Of a stretch of DNA of 64,000 nt, positions 29,455-38,624 are shown piece after piece. The stretch comes from Klenkia taihuensis (GTDB taxonomy: Bacteria > Actinomycetota > Actinomycetes > Mycobacteriales > Geodermatophilaceae). The stretch lies in assembly GCF_900112525.1 (NCBI RefSeq), contig NZ_FOMD01000001.1, positions 1,240,001 to 1,304,000 of the forward strand, in the 5' to 3' direction. The position numbers and the translations under genes are program-made. Under the pieces are notes generated by a model that did no database searches, was not told the origin of the DNA, and worked only from the letters and a program-made list of their open reading frames with translations. Every line of letters starts with the position of its first letter. Position 1 is the stretch's first letter.

Positions 29455-30096
29455 GTGACCCGTCCCCGGGGTGCGTCCGCAGCGCTCGGGCGCGACGCCA
29501 GCCGCTACCTCCTGCCCGACGAGGAGGCGGTGGTCAACCAGCGCCGGCACTGGGCGGTGCTGGTGCGGCCCGGCGTGCGCGGGGTGCCGGTGCTCGTGGC
29601 GGGCGTCTGGCTGCTGCAGGTCGACCCCGGCAACCGGTTCAGCACCCTGCTCGGGCTGGCGGTCGCCCTGGGCGCGCTGGGCTTCCTGGGCTTCGCCGTC
29701 GCCGAGTGGTGGATCCGGCACTTCCTGGTCACCCGGCGCCGCGTGCTGCTCACCTCGGGTGTCGTCGTGCGCAAGGTCGCGGTCATGCCGCTGCGCCGCA
29801 TCACCGACCTGACCTACCAGGAGACCCTGGTCGGGCAGCTGCTCGGCTACGGCGGCTTCCGCTTCGAGTCGGCCGGCCAGGACCAGGCGCTGTCCCAGAT
29901 CACCTACCTGCCCGACGCGAAGACCATCTACGACGAGATCAGCGGGCTGCTGTTCCCCAGCGACGGGTCGCGACGCACCGACGACGAGGACGGCGGCGGA
30001 CCGGACCCGTCGGCGGCCGGTCCCCGCCCGGCCCGGGGGCAGCACAGCACCGGCCCCATCCCGGGCTTCCGCAGCCGGTACCCGCGCACCCGCTGA
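29455..30096 (+). CDS. PH (bPH2) domain-containing membrane protein
   Basis: A 213-aa protein with two TM segments (~residues 39-80) followed by a bacterial PH-like domain (~85-165): FLVTRRRVLLTSGVVVRKVAVMPL (shown in part) and RITDLTYQETLVGQLLGYG. A Gly/Arg-rich disordered tail follows. Such bPH2 proteins may bind membranes or partner proteins; role unknown. GTG 29455 follows the small membrane protein by 10 bp. Confidence 0.82.
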   Translation: MTRPRGASAALGRDASRYLLPDEEAVVNQRRHWAVLVRPGVRGVPVLVAGVWLLQVDPGNRFSTLLGLAVALGALGFLGFAVAEWWIRHFLVTRRRVLLTSGVVVRKVAVMPLRRITDLTYQETLVGQLLGYGGFRFESAGQDQALSQITYLPDAKTIYDEISGLLFPSDGSRRTDDEDGGGPDPSAAGPRPARGQHSTGPIPGFRSRYPRTR

Positions 30097-30120
30097 GCGG
30101 GCACGGCAGGCTGGGCACCG

Positions 30121-30978
30121 ATGCGCATCGACCTGCACACCCACTCCTCGGTCTCCGACGGCACCGACACCCCCGCCGAGCTCGTCGCCGCGGCCGCCGC
30201 GGCGGGGCTCTCCGTCCTCGCGCTGACCGACCACGACACCACCGACGGCTGGGACGCCGCCCGCGCGGCCTGCCCGCCGGGCCTGACCCTGGTCCCCGGC
30301 ATGGAGCTGTCCTGCCGCTGGTTCCCGGCCGACGACCGGCCGATCAGCGTGCACCTGCTGGCCTACCTGTTCGACCCCTCGGCCCCCGAGCTCGCCGCCG
30401 AGCGGGCCCGGCTGCGGGCCGAGCGGCTGACCCGCGGGGAGCGGATGGTGACCGCGCTGGCCGCCGACGGCTTCCCGGTGTCCTGGGAGCAGGTCGTGGC
30501 GCGCAGCGCCGGCGGGGTCGTCGGCCGCCCGCACGTGGCCCGCGCGCTGGTCGAGGCCGGCGTGGTCGGCTCGGTCGACGAGGCCTTCGCCGGCCCGCTG
30601 CACCACACCAGCCCGTACTACGTGGCCAAGGCCGACACCGACGTCCTCGACGGCATCGCGCTGGTCCGCGCCGCCGGCGGCGTGCCGGTCTTCGCGCACG
30701 GTCTGGCCCGCTCCCGCGGCCGGGTGGTCGGCGACGACGCGATGGCGGCCATGGCCGCGGCCGGGCTGCTCGGCCTCGAGGTCGACCACCCCGACCACGT
30801 CGACGCCGACCGGGCCCACCTGCGGTCGCTCGCCGCCGACCTCGGACTGCTGACCACCGGCTCCAGCGACTACCACGGCACCAACAAGCGGACCCCGATC
30901 GCGGCCTGCACCACCGCCCCCGAGCAGTACGAGCGGCTGCTCGCCGCCGGCACCGGGAGCGCGCCGTCCGCCGGGTGA
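30121..30978 (+). CDS. PHP-domain phosphoesterase
   Basis: A 285-aa PHP protein like YciV/RNase AM: MRIDLHTHSSVSDGTDTPAEL with HxH metal ligands, LTDHDTTDGWDAA, VPGMELSC, and the downstream GSSDYHG. The family hydrolyses phosphate esters, including 3',5'-nucleotides and 5' ends of short RNAs, using a trinuclear metal site. ATG 30121 lies 9 bases after CAGGCT. It is probably in a unit with the next gene. Confidence 0.88.
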   Translation: MRIDLHTHSSVSDGTDTPAELVAAAAAAGLSVLALTDHDTTDGWDAARAACPPGLTLVPGMELSCRWFPADDRPISVHLLAYLFDPSAPELAAERARLRAERLTRGERMVTALAADGFPVSWEQVVARSAGGVVGRPHVARALVEAGVVGSVDEAFAGPLHHTSPYYVAKADTDVLDGIALVRAAGGVPVFAHGLARSRGRVVGDDAMAAMAAAGLLGLEVDHPDHVDADRAHLRSLAADLGLLTTGSSDYHGTNKRTPIAACTTAPEQYERLLAAGTGSAPSAG

Positions 30979-31012
30979 GGCCGTGTCGGACCCCCGGGCT
31001 ACGGTGCCGGGC

Positions 31013-31858
31013 ATGACCGCGGGTGGGCAGCTGGAGATGCCGGGCATGCCCCGTCGGCTCTTCCCGGCCACCCCCAGCAAGCTGGCCACGTTCTCCGACT
31101 GCCCGCGCCGCTACCGGATGGCCTACCTCGACCGGCCCACCCCGCCCAAGGGCCCGCCGTGGGCGCACAACACGGTCGGCTCGGCGGTGCACGCGGCGCT
31201 CCGGTCGTGGTGGGAGCTGCCGGTGCCCGAGCGCACCCCGCGGGCGGCCCGGCAGCTGCTGTACGGCCACTGGTCGGACACCGGCTTCGCCGACGCCGAG
31301 CAGTCGGCGACCTGGCGGGCGCGGGCCGCGGGCTGGCTCGACGAGTACGTGCCCACCCTCGATCCCACCGACGAGCCGGTCGGCACCGAGCGGCAGGTGG
31401 CGGCGACCACCGAGAGGCTGGCGGTCAGCGGCCGGGTGGACCGCATCGACGCCCGCGGCGACGAGCTGGTGGTGGTGGACTACAAGACCGGCCGGGTCCC
31501 CAGCACCGAGGATGAGGCCCGCGGGTCACCGGCGCTGGCGCTGTACGTCCTCGGCGTCCGGCGCACGCTGCGCCGGCCCTGCACCCGGGTCGAGCTGCAC
31601 CACCTGCCCAGCGGCACGGTGGCCGCCTTCGAGCACACCGACCGGTCGCTGGCCAACCACGTCCGCCGCGCCGAGGACGTCGCCGAGGACATCACCACGG
31701 CCACCGCGGCCCGCGATGCCGGGGCCGGGGACGACGAGGCGTTCCCGCCGGTGCCGGGCCAGCAGTGCAGCTGGTGCGACTTCCGGCGGTCCTGCCCCAC
31801 CGGCCAGGCGGCCGCCCCGCCCCGGGAGACCTGGAGCTTCCTGCCCGTCGAGCCCTGA
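31013..31858 (+). CDS. RecB-type (PD-(D/E)XK) exonuclease with Fe-S cysteines
   Basis: A 281-aa single-domain nuclease. The catalytic motif is LVVVDYKTGRVP (~residues 152-163), after an Arg-Val-Asp strand. Four cysteines at the ends (DCPRRY near residue 28; CSWCDFRRSC near 256-265) match the Fe-S cluster of AddB/Cas4-type nucleases. ATG 31013 lies 8 bases after TACGGT; a GTG at 30983 is in frame but less likely. Probably a DNA-repair nuclease. Confidence 0.87.
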   Translation: MTAGGQLEMPGMPRRLFPATPSKLATFSDCPRRYRMAYLDRPTPPKGPPWAHNTVGSAVHAALRSWWELPVPERTPRAARQLLYGHWSDTGFADAEQSATWRARAAGWLDEYVPTLDPTDEPVGTERQVAATTERLAVSGRVDRIDARGDELVVVDYKTGRVPSTEDEARGSPALALYVLGVRRTLRRPCTRVELHHLPSGTVAAFEHTDRSLANHVRRAEDVAEDITTATAARDAGAGDDEAFPPVPGQQCSWCDFRRSCPTGQAAAPPRETWSFLPVEP

Positions 31859-31869
31859 GCGGTCCTCCC

Positions 31870-32694
31870 TCAGGCGACCCGGACGCGGGCGGAGCGCAGC
31901 GTCGGGTTGTCCCGGATGCGCGAGGGCACGGCCAGCGTGGTGGCCCGGAACGCGCGGACGGCGGCCGTGGTCGCCGGCTCGGTCAACGCCAGCCCGGGCA
32001 GGCCGTACATCGACCGGGCCCAGCGCGGCAGCGTGGCCAGCCCCAGCGACGCCAACCCGGTCCAGGCCGGGCGGGCGGGGGTCAGCAGCTGCACCCAGCC
32101 GGGCATCGGCGGCACCACGACGAAGCGCGCGGCGTGGCGGGCCGGGTCGGTGAGCGCCAGCTGCGGGCGCACCCGGCGGAAGTAGCCGGCCAGCTCGGCG
32201 ACGGTCGAGGGCACCTCGCCCGGGGTGCAGCCCACCAGCTCGGCGGCGACCACCTGCTCGCGGACGTAGCGGTCGGCGTCCTCGTCGTCCAGCGGCACCC
32301 CGGCCCGCCGGGCCACCGACAGCAGGGAGTCGACCTCGCAGGCGTGCACCCACAGCAGCAGGTCGGGGTCGTCGACGGAGTAGGCGCGCCCGGTGGTCTC
32401 CTCGGTGTCGGACTTGCCGCGGTGGGCGCCGCGCACCCGCCGGACCGCGCGCAGCGCCTCCTTGCGGGTGCCGAAGGTCAGCGTCGCGACGTACTCGGCG
32501 GTGCGGGTCAGCCGCGCCCACGGCTCGTCGCGGAACCCGTCGGAGAACCGGTGCACCCCGGCCATGGCGACCGGGTGCAGCGCCTGCAGCAGCAGGGCGC
32601 GGATCCCGCCGACGGAGAAGCTGGGGTCGGCGTGGATGCGCCAGGTGATCGAGTCCGGCCCGAAGAAGCCGGCCCGGTCCTCCTCGGGGGTCAT
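31870..32694 (-). CDS. oxygenase MpaB family protein (DUF2236)
   Basis: A 274-aa all-helical protein of the MpaB/latex-clearing (DUF2236) family. Signature motifs: ALLLQALHPVAMAGVHRFSD with a heme-ligand His candidate, and a LLWVHACEVDSLL helix. Family members bind heme b and may act as oxygenases; substrates here unknown. ATG 32694 overlaps the hydrolase stop by 4 bp, so the two are translationally coupled. Confidence 0.85.
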   Translation of the reverse strand: MTPEEDRAGFFGPDSITWRIHADPSFSVGGIRALLLQALHPVAMAGVHRFSDGFRDEPWARLTRTAEYVATLTFGTRKEALRAVRRVRGAHRGKSDTEETTGRAYSVDDPDLLLWVHACEVDSLLSVARRAGVPLDDEDADRYVREQVVAAELVGCTPGEVPSTVAELAGYFRRVRPQLALTDPARHAARFVVVPPMPGWVQLLTPARPAWTGLASLGLATLPRWARSMYGLPGLALTEPATTAAVRAFRATTLAVPSRIRDNPTLRSARVRVA

Positions 32695-33590
32695 GCGCGG
32701 ACCTCCGCGGGCACCGACGACCAGAAGGAGGTCAGGACGGCGACGGTGGCGGCCGGCTGCTCGATGGCGGGGGAGTGCACCGCGCCGGCGAGGACCTCGT
32801 GCCGGGCACCCAGCCGGTGGGCCATGTCCTCCTGCGCGGCGGGGGTCCAGGCGTCGTCGTCGGCGCCGTGCGCGACCAGCACGGGGACACCGGTCGCGGC
32901 GAGCTCGGCCACCCGGTCGGGCTCGTCGGTCATCGCCGCGGCCATGCCGGACAGCCCGGCGGCTGCGTTGGCGAGGAACCGGCGGGCCAGGAAGTCGCGC
33001 ACCGCCGGGGGTACGGCCTGCGCCCGCGGGTCGGCGACCGCGAGCTGCTCGAGGGTGTGGTGCACCAGCGGCACGCCACCGGCGTCCAGCAGGGGGGCCA
33101 GGTGGGCCAGCAGGTCCGCGCGCGGACCGGTCAGCCCGACCGGGCCGCTGCCCAGCAGCGTCAGGGACGCGAAGCGGCCGGGGTCGGCGAGGACCGCGGC
33201 GCGGGCGACCAGGCCGCCGAAGCTGTGCCCGAGCAGGTGCACCGGGCTGGTGAGCTCCGCGGCCACCCGCAGCAGGTCGGCGGCGAGCTCGTCGACGGAG
33301 TAGGCGGCCGGGTCGTCGGGGCCCGGGGACGCCAGCTGGCCGCGCTGGTCGATGGCGACGACGCGCCAGCCGGCGTCGGCCAGCGGGTCCAGCAGGGGCG
33401 CGAAGTCCTCCTTGGACCCGGTGTAGCCGGGGACCAGCAGCACGCTGCCGCGCGGGCCGGGCCCGCTGTCCAGGGCGGCGAGCGGGCCGGTGCCGCCGGC
33501 GAAGGTCGTCGCCGCTGCCCCGTGCGGGGTCAGCTGGCGCAGGTCGTCGGGAGCGCTGTGCTCGGAGCCTCCGGGGAGCATGGGGCCCAT
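32691..33590 (-). CDS. alpha/beta hydrolase
   Basis: A 299-aa serine hydrolase: oxyanion loop VPGYTGSKEDF, nucleophile elbow GHSFGG, acid VAHGADDDAW and a catalytic His near AGAVHSPA. Substrate unknown. Possible starts are ATG 33590 and ATG 33581; I chose 33590, with a weak TTCAAT overlapping it. A further upstream GTG (33629) looks too long. Coupled to the MpaB gene by an ATGA overlap. Confidence 0.85.
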   Translation of the reverse strand: MGPMLPGGSEHSAPDDLRQLTPHGAAATTFAGGTGPLAALDSGPGPRGSVLLVPGYTGSKEDFAPLLDPLADAGWRVVAIDQRGQLASPGPDDPAAYSVDELAADLLRVAAELTSPVHLLGHSFGGLVARAAVLADPGRFASLTLLGSGPVGLTGPRADLLAHLAPLLDAGGVPLVHHTLEQLAVADPRAQAVPPAVRDFLARRFLANAAAGLSGMAAAMTDEPDRVAELAATGVPVLVAHGADDDAWTPAAQEDMAHRLGARHEVLAGAVHSPAIEQPAATVAVLTSFWSSVPAEVRA

Positions 33591-33632
33591 TGAACGCCCG
33601 GTGCGCGGGGTAGCGCTGCCGGGGACCACCCG

Positions 33633-34763
33633 TCAGGAGAAGGCGGTGCGTCCCTCCGCGGTGCCGACGACCACCACGGGACCCACGACGGCGGTGCGGC
33701 CGCCGGTCGGGATCGCCGGCGCCGAGGACCGGGCGAGCTCGACCCCGGTGGTCAGGTCGCGGGTGACGAACGCGCCGTCCTCGGGCACGAGGACGTCGGT
33801 CGCGGCCTCCTTGCCGGCGGCGGTCGCGGGCAGCCCGGCGGCCGGCACCGTCCAGGCGACCGCACCGGTGCCGGTGGCCAGCGCGGTGAGGGTGCCGCGG
33901 GCCCAGACCAGCGCCGTGGTGCCCACCGAGGTCTGCAGGGGCGCGCTGCCGTCGGCGGCCGGCAGGGCGAGGGCCTGCAGCACGCCGCCGTCGGCGGGGG
34001 ACAGTGCGCGCAGCTGGTCGTCGACCACCACGCCGACCACGCCGTCGGCGCCGGCCAGCGCGGCGTCCCCGGCGCCGAGGTCGGCGGTCCACCGCGGGGT
34101 GCCGTCGAAGCCGTCCAGCAGCTGTGCCTGCCACGCGCCGTCGGTGCACCGCTGCAGCAGGGCGACACCGGTGGTGCCGGCCGCGGCGTCGGCGATGCGG
34201 CAGCCGGCGTCGGCGGCGTGGTGCCAGCGGATGTTGTTGCCCTGCGGGTCGACGGTGGCCAGCCCGGTCGGGCTGGTGGCCAGCACGATGCGGTCGGTGC
34301 TGGACAGCGTGGCGTCCGCGCGGAACCCGACGCTGCGGTACCAGACCCGTTCACCGGTCGAGGCCCGCAGCGCGGTCAGCTCGTTGCACCGGCCGCCGGT
34401 GGAGAACAGCACGACGACGACGCCGTCCACCGCGGTGGACCCGCACAGCCGGGCGCCGGCCCGGGTGTAGTGCCAGGCCTCCGTGCCGGTGGCGGGGTCG
34501 ACCACCGCGACGCCGTCGGCCGCGGGGACCAGCACCCGGCCGGACTCCACCACCGACGCGGTCGGCGGCCCGTCGACGGTGCCCGACCAGGCGGTGGACA
34601 GCGTCGCCGCGGGGGAGCCGGACGGGGCGGCCGCGGGCTCGGCCGTGCTGCTCGAGGTGGCCGCGGCGTCGGACCCGCGCCAGGCCAGCACGGCGACGGC
34701 GACCACCACGAGGGTGGCCGCCGTCCACACCCAGACCCGCAGGGGCGGACGAAGCCGGTTCAC
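33633..34763 (-). CDS. PQQ-like beta-propeller membrane protein (Rv3212-like)
   Basis: A 376-aa protein with an N-terminal TM anchor (~residues 10-30), an Ala/Ser-rich linker and an extracytoplasmic eight-bladed propeller; blades end in Trp-containing strands such as GTEAWHYTRAG, GERVWYRSV and GTPRWTADLG. In mycobacteria Rv3212 occupies the same spot beside the DEAD-box helicase; its role is unknown. GTG 34763 is exactly 7 bases after CACGAT (34775-34770). Confidence 0.82.
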   Translation of the reverse strand: MNRLRPPLRVWVWTAATLVVVAVAVLAWRGSDAAATSSSTAEPAAAPSGSPAATLSTAWSGTVDGPPTASVVESGRVLVPAADGVAVVDPATGTEAWHYTRAGARLCGSTAVDGVVVVLFSTGGRCNELTALRASTGERVWYRSVGFRADATLSSTDRIVLATSPTGLATVDPQGNNIRWHHAADAGCRIADAAAGTTGVALLQRCTDGAWQAQLLDGFDGTPRWTADLGAGDAALAGADGVVGVVVDDQLRALSPADGGVLQALALPAADGSAPLQTSVGTTALVWARGTLTALATGTGAVAWTVPAAGLPATAAGKEAATDVLVPEDGAFVTRDLTTGVELARSSAPAIPTGGRTAVVGPVVVVGTAEGRTAFS

Positions 34764-34795
34764 CGCTGCATCGTGCCCGACGGGCGGGGAGCCGT

Positions 34796-36481
34796 TCAGG
34801 AGGTGGCGGGCTCGCCGCCGCCGGATCGGCCGGCACCGCCGCGACGGCGACGACGGCGGGGGCGCTTGGGGCCGTCGCCGGCCGGGGCGCCCTCGCCGGC
34901 GGAGGCCTGCGGGGCGGCGGGGCCGTCGGCGGCGGCCGCGGCACCGGCCGCGGCTTCGCCGTTGCCGCGGGTGCGCCGGCGGGGACGGCTCTTGCGGGGG
35001 CCGACCACCGGGGCCTCGTCGGCCGCGGCGTCGCGGCCGGGGCCCGACCCGCCCGACCGGCCGCCGCGGTCGCCGCCGCGCTGGCGCTTGCCGGTCTCGC
35101 CGAGGTCCTCGAGCACCTCGGCGTCCAGGCCCTCGCGGGTGCGCTGCGCGCGCGGCAGGCGACCGGTGGCGGTCTCGGGCACGTCGAGGTCGGTGTAGAC
35201 CCACGGCGAGGTGGAGTAGGTCTCCGGCGGGTCGGTGAAGTCCAGGTCGAGCGCCTTGTTGATCAGCTGCCAGCGCGGGATGTCGTCCCAGTCGACCAAG
35301 GTCACCGCGACGCCGGTGCTGCCCGCGCGGCCGGTGCGGCCGATCCGGTGCACGTAGGTCTTCTCGTCCTCGGGGCACTGGTAGTTCACGACGTGGCTGA
35401 CGCCGGTGACGTCGATGCCGCGGGCGGCGACGTCGGTGGCGACCAGGACGTCGACCTTGCCCGAGCGGAACGCGCGCAGCGCCTGCTCGCGGGCGCCCTG
35501 GCCCAGGTCGCCGTGCACGGCCGCGGCGGCGAACCCGCGGTCGACGAGCTCGTCGGCGACCTTCTGCGCGGTGCGCTTGGTGCGGCAGAAGACCATCACC
35601 AGGCCGCGGTCGCGGGCCTGCAGCACCCGGGACAGCAGCTCGGGCTTGTCCAGGTTGTGCGCCCGGTAGATGAACTGGGTGGTCTGCGGGACCGTCGAGC
35701 CCTCGTCGTTGCCGTGCGCCCGGATGTGGGTCGGCTGGGTCATGAACGACCGCGACAGGGTGACGATCGGCCCGGGCATGGTGGCCGAGAACAGCATCGT
35801 CTGGCGCTTGTCGGGGACCATCGCCAGGATCCGCTCGATGTCGGGCAGGAAGCCCAGGTCGAGCATCTCGTCGGCCTCGTCGAGGACCAGGCCGTTGACC
35901 TTGCCCAGCACGAGGTCGCCGCGCTGGGCCAGGTCCAGCAGGCGGCCCGGGGTGCCGACGACGACCTCGACACCGGCCTGCAGCGCGCTGACCTGCGGCT
36001 CGAACGCGCGACCGCCGTAGATGGCCTGCACGCGGATGCCGCGGCGGGCACCGGCGGCGGCCAGGTCACGGGAGACCTGCACGCACAGCTCGCGGGTGGG
36101 GACGACGACCAGGGCCTGCGGGACGCCGTCCCCGCCCTCGGACGGCGGGGTGACTCGCTGCAGCAGCGGGACGCCGAACCCCAGCGTCTTGCCGGTGCCG
36201 GTGCGGGCCTGCCCGATCAGGTCGTTGCCGGCCAGGGCCAGGGGCAGGGTCAGCTCCTGGATGGCGAACGTGCGGGTGATGCCGACGTCGGCCAGCGCCG
36301 CGACGATGTCCGGGTGGACGTCGAAGTCGCTGAACAGCGGGGCGTCGGGGGTGACCGGGGCGCCGCCCAGGTCGTCGATGTGCTGCTCGAGCTGCTCGGG
36401 GTCCGGCGCGCCGGTCTCGGCGTGGTCGACCTCGGCGGTCTGCTCGGTGTGGTCGTCGTGCGGCTGGTTCAGGGTGGTCAG
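34796..36481 (-). CDS. DEAD-box RNA helicase
   Basis: A ~561-aa helicase with all core motifs: Q motif, I (ARTGTGKT), Ia (PTRELC), II (DEAD in VLDEADEML), III (SAT), and VI (HRIGRTGRAG). The tail (~440-561) is Arg/Gly-rich, RNA-binding. It matches Rv3211 (rhlE) in position. The start is unclear: no ATG is available. A CTG at 36481 with GAGG eight bases upstream gives a natural N-terminus (TTLNQPHDD); a GTG at 36595 would add 38 Arg/Pro-rich residues. A promoter (TAGGAT, 36706-36701) predicts a ~210-nt leader, like other cold-induced helicase mRNAs. Confidence 0.9.
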   Translation of the reverse strand: MTTLNQPHDDHTEQTAEVDHAETGAPDPEQLEQHIDDLGGAPVTPDAPLFSDFDVHPDIVAALADVGITRTFAIQELTLPLALAGNDLIGQARTGTGKTLGFGVPLLQRVTPPSEGGDGVPQALVVVPTRELCVQVSRDLAAAGARRGIRVQAIYGGRAFEPQVSALQAGVEVVVGTPGRLLDLAQRGDLVLGKVNGLVLDEADEMLDLGFLPDIERILAMVPDKRQTMLFSATMPGPIVTLSRSFMTQPTHIRAHGNDEGSTVPQTTQFIYRAHNLDKPELLSRVLQARDRGLVMVFCRTKRTAQKVADELVDRGFAAAAVHGDLGQGAREQALRAFRSGKVDVLVATDVAARGIDVTGVSHVVNYQCPEDEKTYVHRIGRTGRAGSTGVAVTLVDWDDIPRWQLINKALDLDFTDPPETYSTSPWVYTDLDVPETATGRLPRAQRTREGLDAEVLEDLGETGKRQRGGDRGGRSGGSGPGRDAAADEAPVVGPRKSRPRRRTRGNGEAAAGAAAAADGPAAPQASAGEGAPAGDGPKRPRRRRRRGGAGRSGGGEPATS

Positions 36482-36799
36482 TGCTCTCGCCTCGGTCCGG
36501 AGGGGGCCGCGCTGCGTGTGGCGCGCTGCGGCCCGGTCGTCTCTTCGATCCAGCGCCGACGCGGCCAGCGGACCGGGCGTCGTGGGGCGTCCCACCCGGG
36601 GGACCGGCCGGGGGGAACCTGCGGTCAGGCGGGCCCGGCGGTCGTCGTCCAGCGGTCATCAGCGCACACGGAGAGCGAGCCGTGCGGCTCGCCGCGGGCC
36701 ATCCTACCTCGGGATACGGTCCGCACAGGTCCCGCGGCAGGTGGCGGGCGTGCCCGCCCCCGTCGGGGGCGGGTCCGGCGGCGTGGAGGGAGTGCCCGG
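36482..36799. promoter_or_regulatory. long divergent leader region of the DEAD-box helicase and ferritin-like genes
   Basis: This 318-bp gap has no convincing gene. Minus-strand TAGGAT (36706-36701) predicts a start near 36694. The resulting helicase leader has a hairpin at its 5' end (GCGAGCC/GGCTCGC, 36675-36692) and another near the ribosome binding site (GGGCCGC/GCGGCCC, 36504-36534). Plus-strand TACGGT (36715-36720) predicts a start near 36727 for the ferritin-like gene and a ~73-nt leader with GGAGGG. Confidence 0.5.
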
Positions 36800-37492
36800 G
36801 TGAGCTCGACGGACGCGGTGGACGGCGGTCCCGGCGGCGGCGTGGACGCCTCGCTGGAGCCGGCGGTCGTGGACCTGCTGGGGGTGCTGGCCTACGCGGA
36901 GCTGACCGCCTTCGACCGCCTCGCCGAGGACGCCCGGCTGGCCCCGACCCTGGCCGGCCGCGCCGCGCTGGCCCGCATGGCGGCCGCCGAGATGGGCCAC
37001 CACCAGCGGGTGTGCGACCGGCTGGCCGAGCTCGGCCGGGACCCCGCCGCGGCGATGGCCCCCTTCACCGGGCCGCTGGACGCCTTCCACGACGGCACCC
37101 GCGCGGGCACCTGGCTCGAGGGCCTGGTCAAGGCCTACGTCGGCGACGGGCTCGCCCGCGACTTCTACCGCGAGGTGGCGGCCTTCCTGCCCGAGCCCGA
37201 CCGCGGCCTGGTGCTCGAGGTGCTGGCCGACACCGGCCACGCCGACTTCGCCGTCCGCGAGGTGCGGGCGGCCATCGCGGAGGACCCGCGGCTGTCCGGC
37301 CGGCTGGCGCTGTGGGCCCGGCGCCTCGTGGGGGAGGCGCTGACCCAGTCCCAGGCGGTCATCGCCGACCGCGACGACCTGGCCGACCTGCTCATCAGCG
37401 GCACCGGTGACCTCAACGGGGTCGCCGACCTGCTGCAGCGGCTGATGGACGCCCACAGCGAGAGGATGCGGTCGCTGGGGCTGAACGGGTGA
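36800..37492 (+). CDS. ferritin-like fold protein (MiaE-like/Rv3210c-like)
   Basis: A 230-aa four-helix-bundle protein. The helices contain carboxylate/His positions fitting a di-iron site: AYAELTAFDRLAEDARL, AAAEMGHHQRV, then DGLARDFYREVA and LADTGHADFAV. The family is described as ferritin-like or tRNA-hydroxylase-like; enzyme role unproven. GTG 36800 has GGAGGGAG upstream. Position matches Rv3210c. A strong terminator follows. Confidence 0.82.
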   Translation: MSSTDAVDGGPGGGVDASLEPAVVDLLGVLAYAELTAFDRLAEDARLAPTLAGRAALARMAAAEMGHHQRVCDRLAELGRDPAAAMAPFTGPLDAFHDGTRAGTWLEGLVKAYVGDGLARDFYREVAAFLPEPDRGLVLEVLADTGHADFAVREVRAAIAEDPRLSGRLALWARRLVGEALTQSQAVIADRDDLADLLISGTGDLNGVADLLQRLMDAHSERMRSLGLNG

Positions 37493-37525
37493 GGTCCGCC
37501 GGGGCCACGTGGGCCCCGGCGGACC
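37493..37525. terminator. bidirectional terminator between convergent genes
   Basis: Perfect 14-bp stem GGTCCGCCGGGGCC (37493-37506) with 37512-37525, 5-nt loop. Confidence 0.78.
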
Positions 37526-37531
37526 CGGCGC

Positions 37532-37768
37532 TCAGGCGCCGCCGGCGATGAAGCCGACCCGGCGGACGTCGGCCTCGGCGATCTCGACGTAGGCGATCCG
37601 GTCGGTCGGGACGACGACGCGGCGGCCGCGCTCGTCGACCAGGGTCAGCAGCCCGTCCTTGGACCCGGTCATGGCCTTGGAGACCTCGTCCGCGATCTCG
37701 TCGGGGGTCTTCGGGCTGTCGATGACCAGCTCGCGGGGGGAGTGTTGGACACCGATCTTGACTTCCAC
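37532..37768 (-). CDS. DUF3107 family protein (TB9.4-like)
   Basis: A 78-aa protein: MEVKIGVQHSPRELVIDSPKTPDEI start (shown in part), VDERGRRVVVPTDRIAYVEI and VGFIAGGA end, as in Rv3208A/TB9.4. A small beta-rich protein of unknown function. GTG 37768 has AGGAGG about 10 bases upstream and a TAGCGT -10 further up (37821-37816). Confidence 0.9.
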   Translation of the reverse strand: MEVKIGVQHSPRELVIDSPKTPDEIADEVSKAMTGSKDGLLTLVDERGRRVVVPTDRIAYVEIAEADVRRVGFIAGGA

Positions 37769-37890
37769 GCTGGAGATGCCTCCTCAGGTCTGGCGGCCGG
37801 TGCCGCTACCCGATCGACGCTAGCCGAGCCCCGGGGCGCGTGCGGCGCCGCGGGCTGCGCTGTCGGCGAACGCCGGGCCGGCGGAGGGGG

Positions 37891-38553
37891 TCAGCCGCGG
37901 GTGGGGTGGTCGGCGTCGCCGAGCCGGGGGAACCCGGAGATGCCCCGCCAGGCCAGCGAGCTCATCAGCGCCACCGCCTCGTCGCGGGACACGGTGCCCT
38001 TGCGCGGCAGCCACCAGCGGGCGCTGGTCTCGGCCAGCCCGGTCATGCCCGAGGCGAGCAGCAGCGCCCGCTCCTGGTCGACGCCGGTGTCGGCGGCGAT
38101 GACCTCGGCGATGGCCTCCACGCACCCGCGGGTGCCGGCGTCGACGATCCGGCGCACCTCGTCGTCGTTGCGCAGGTCGGACTCGAAGACCAGCCGGAAC
38201 GCCTCGCCGTCGGCGTCGATGAAGTCGAAGAAGGCCCCGACCGCGCCGTCGACGCGGGTGCGGTTGTCGTCGGTGCCGCTCATCGCCTCGCGCATCCGCT
38301 CGGTCAGCTCCCCGACCTGCTGCTCGAGCAGGGCCAGGTAGAGCTCCCGCTTGCCGGGGAAGTGCTGGTAGAGCACGGGCTTGCTCACCCCGGCGGCCAC
38401 CGCGATGTCGTCCATGGCCGCGGCGTGGAAGCCCTGGGCGACGAAGACCTCCTGCGCGGCCCGCAGCAGCTGCAGCCGGCGGGCGCCGCGGGGCAGCCGC
38501 CCGGTGCGGCGCACGGGGTCGTCGGCGGGTGCGGACGGTCGGGAGGGCTGCAT
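37891..38553 (-). CDS. TetR family transcriptional regulator
   Basis: A 220-aa regulator with an N-terminal HTH: LLRAAQEVFVAQGFHAAAMDDIA, AAGVSKPVLYQHFPGKRELY (shown in part). The C-terminal ligand domain is typical. It matches Rv3208 in position. TAACAT lies just upstream on the minus strand (38574-38569), giving a short leader. Its target may be itself or the divergent hydrolase 71 bp away. Confidence 0.92.
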   Translation of the reverse strand: MQPSRPSAPADDPVRRTGRLPRGARRLQLLRAAQEVFVAQGFHAAAMDDIAVAAGVSKPVLYQHFPGKRELYLALLEQQVGELTERMREAMSGTDDNRTRVDGAVGAFFDFIDADGEAFRLVFESDLRNDDEVRRIVDAGTRGCVEAIAEVIAADTGVDQERALLLASGMTGLAETSARWWLPRKGTVSRDEAVALMSSLAWRGISGFPRLGDADHPTRG

Positions 38554-38624
38554 GGCGCGGCCGATGTTACCGGCGGGTTCGGTCGCCCGTGCCCGGGCCA
38601 GGAGGGTGGTCTACCGTCCCGCGG

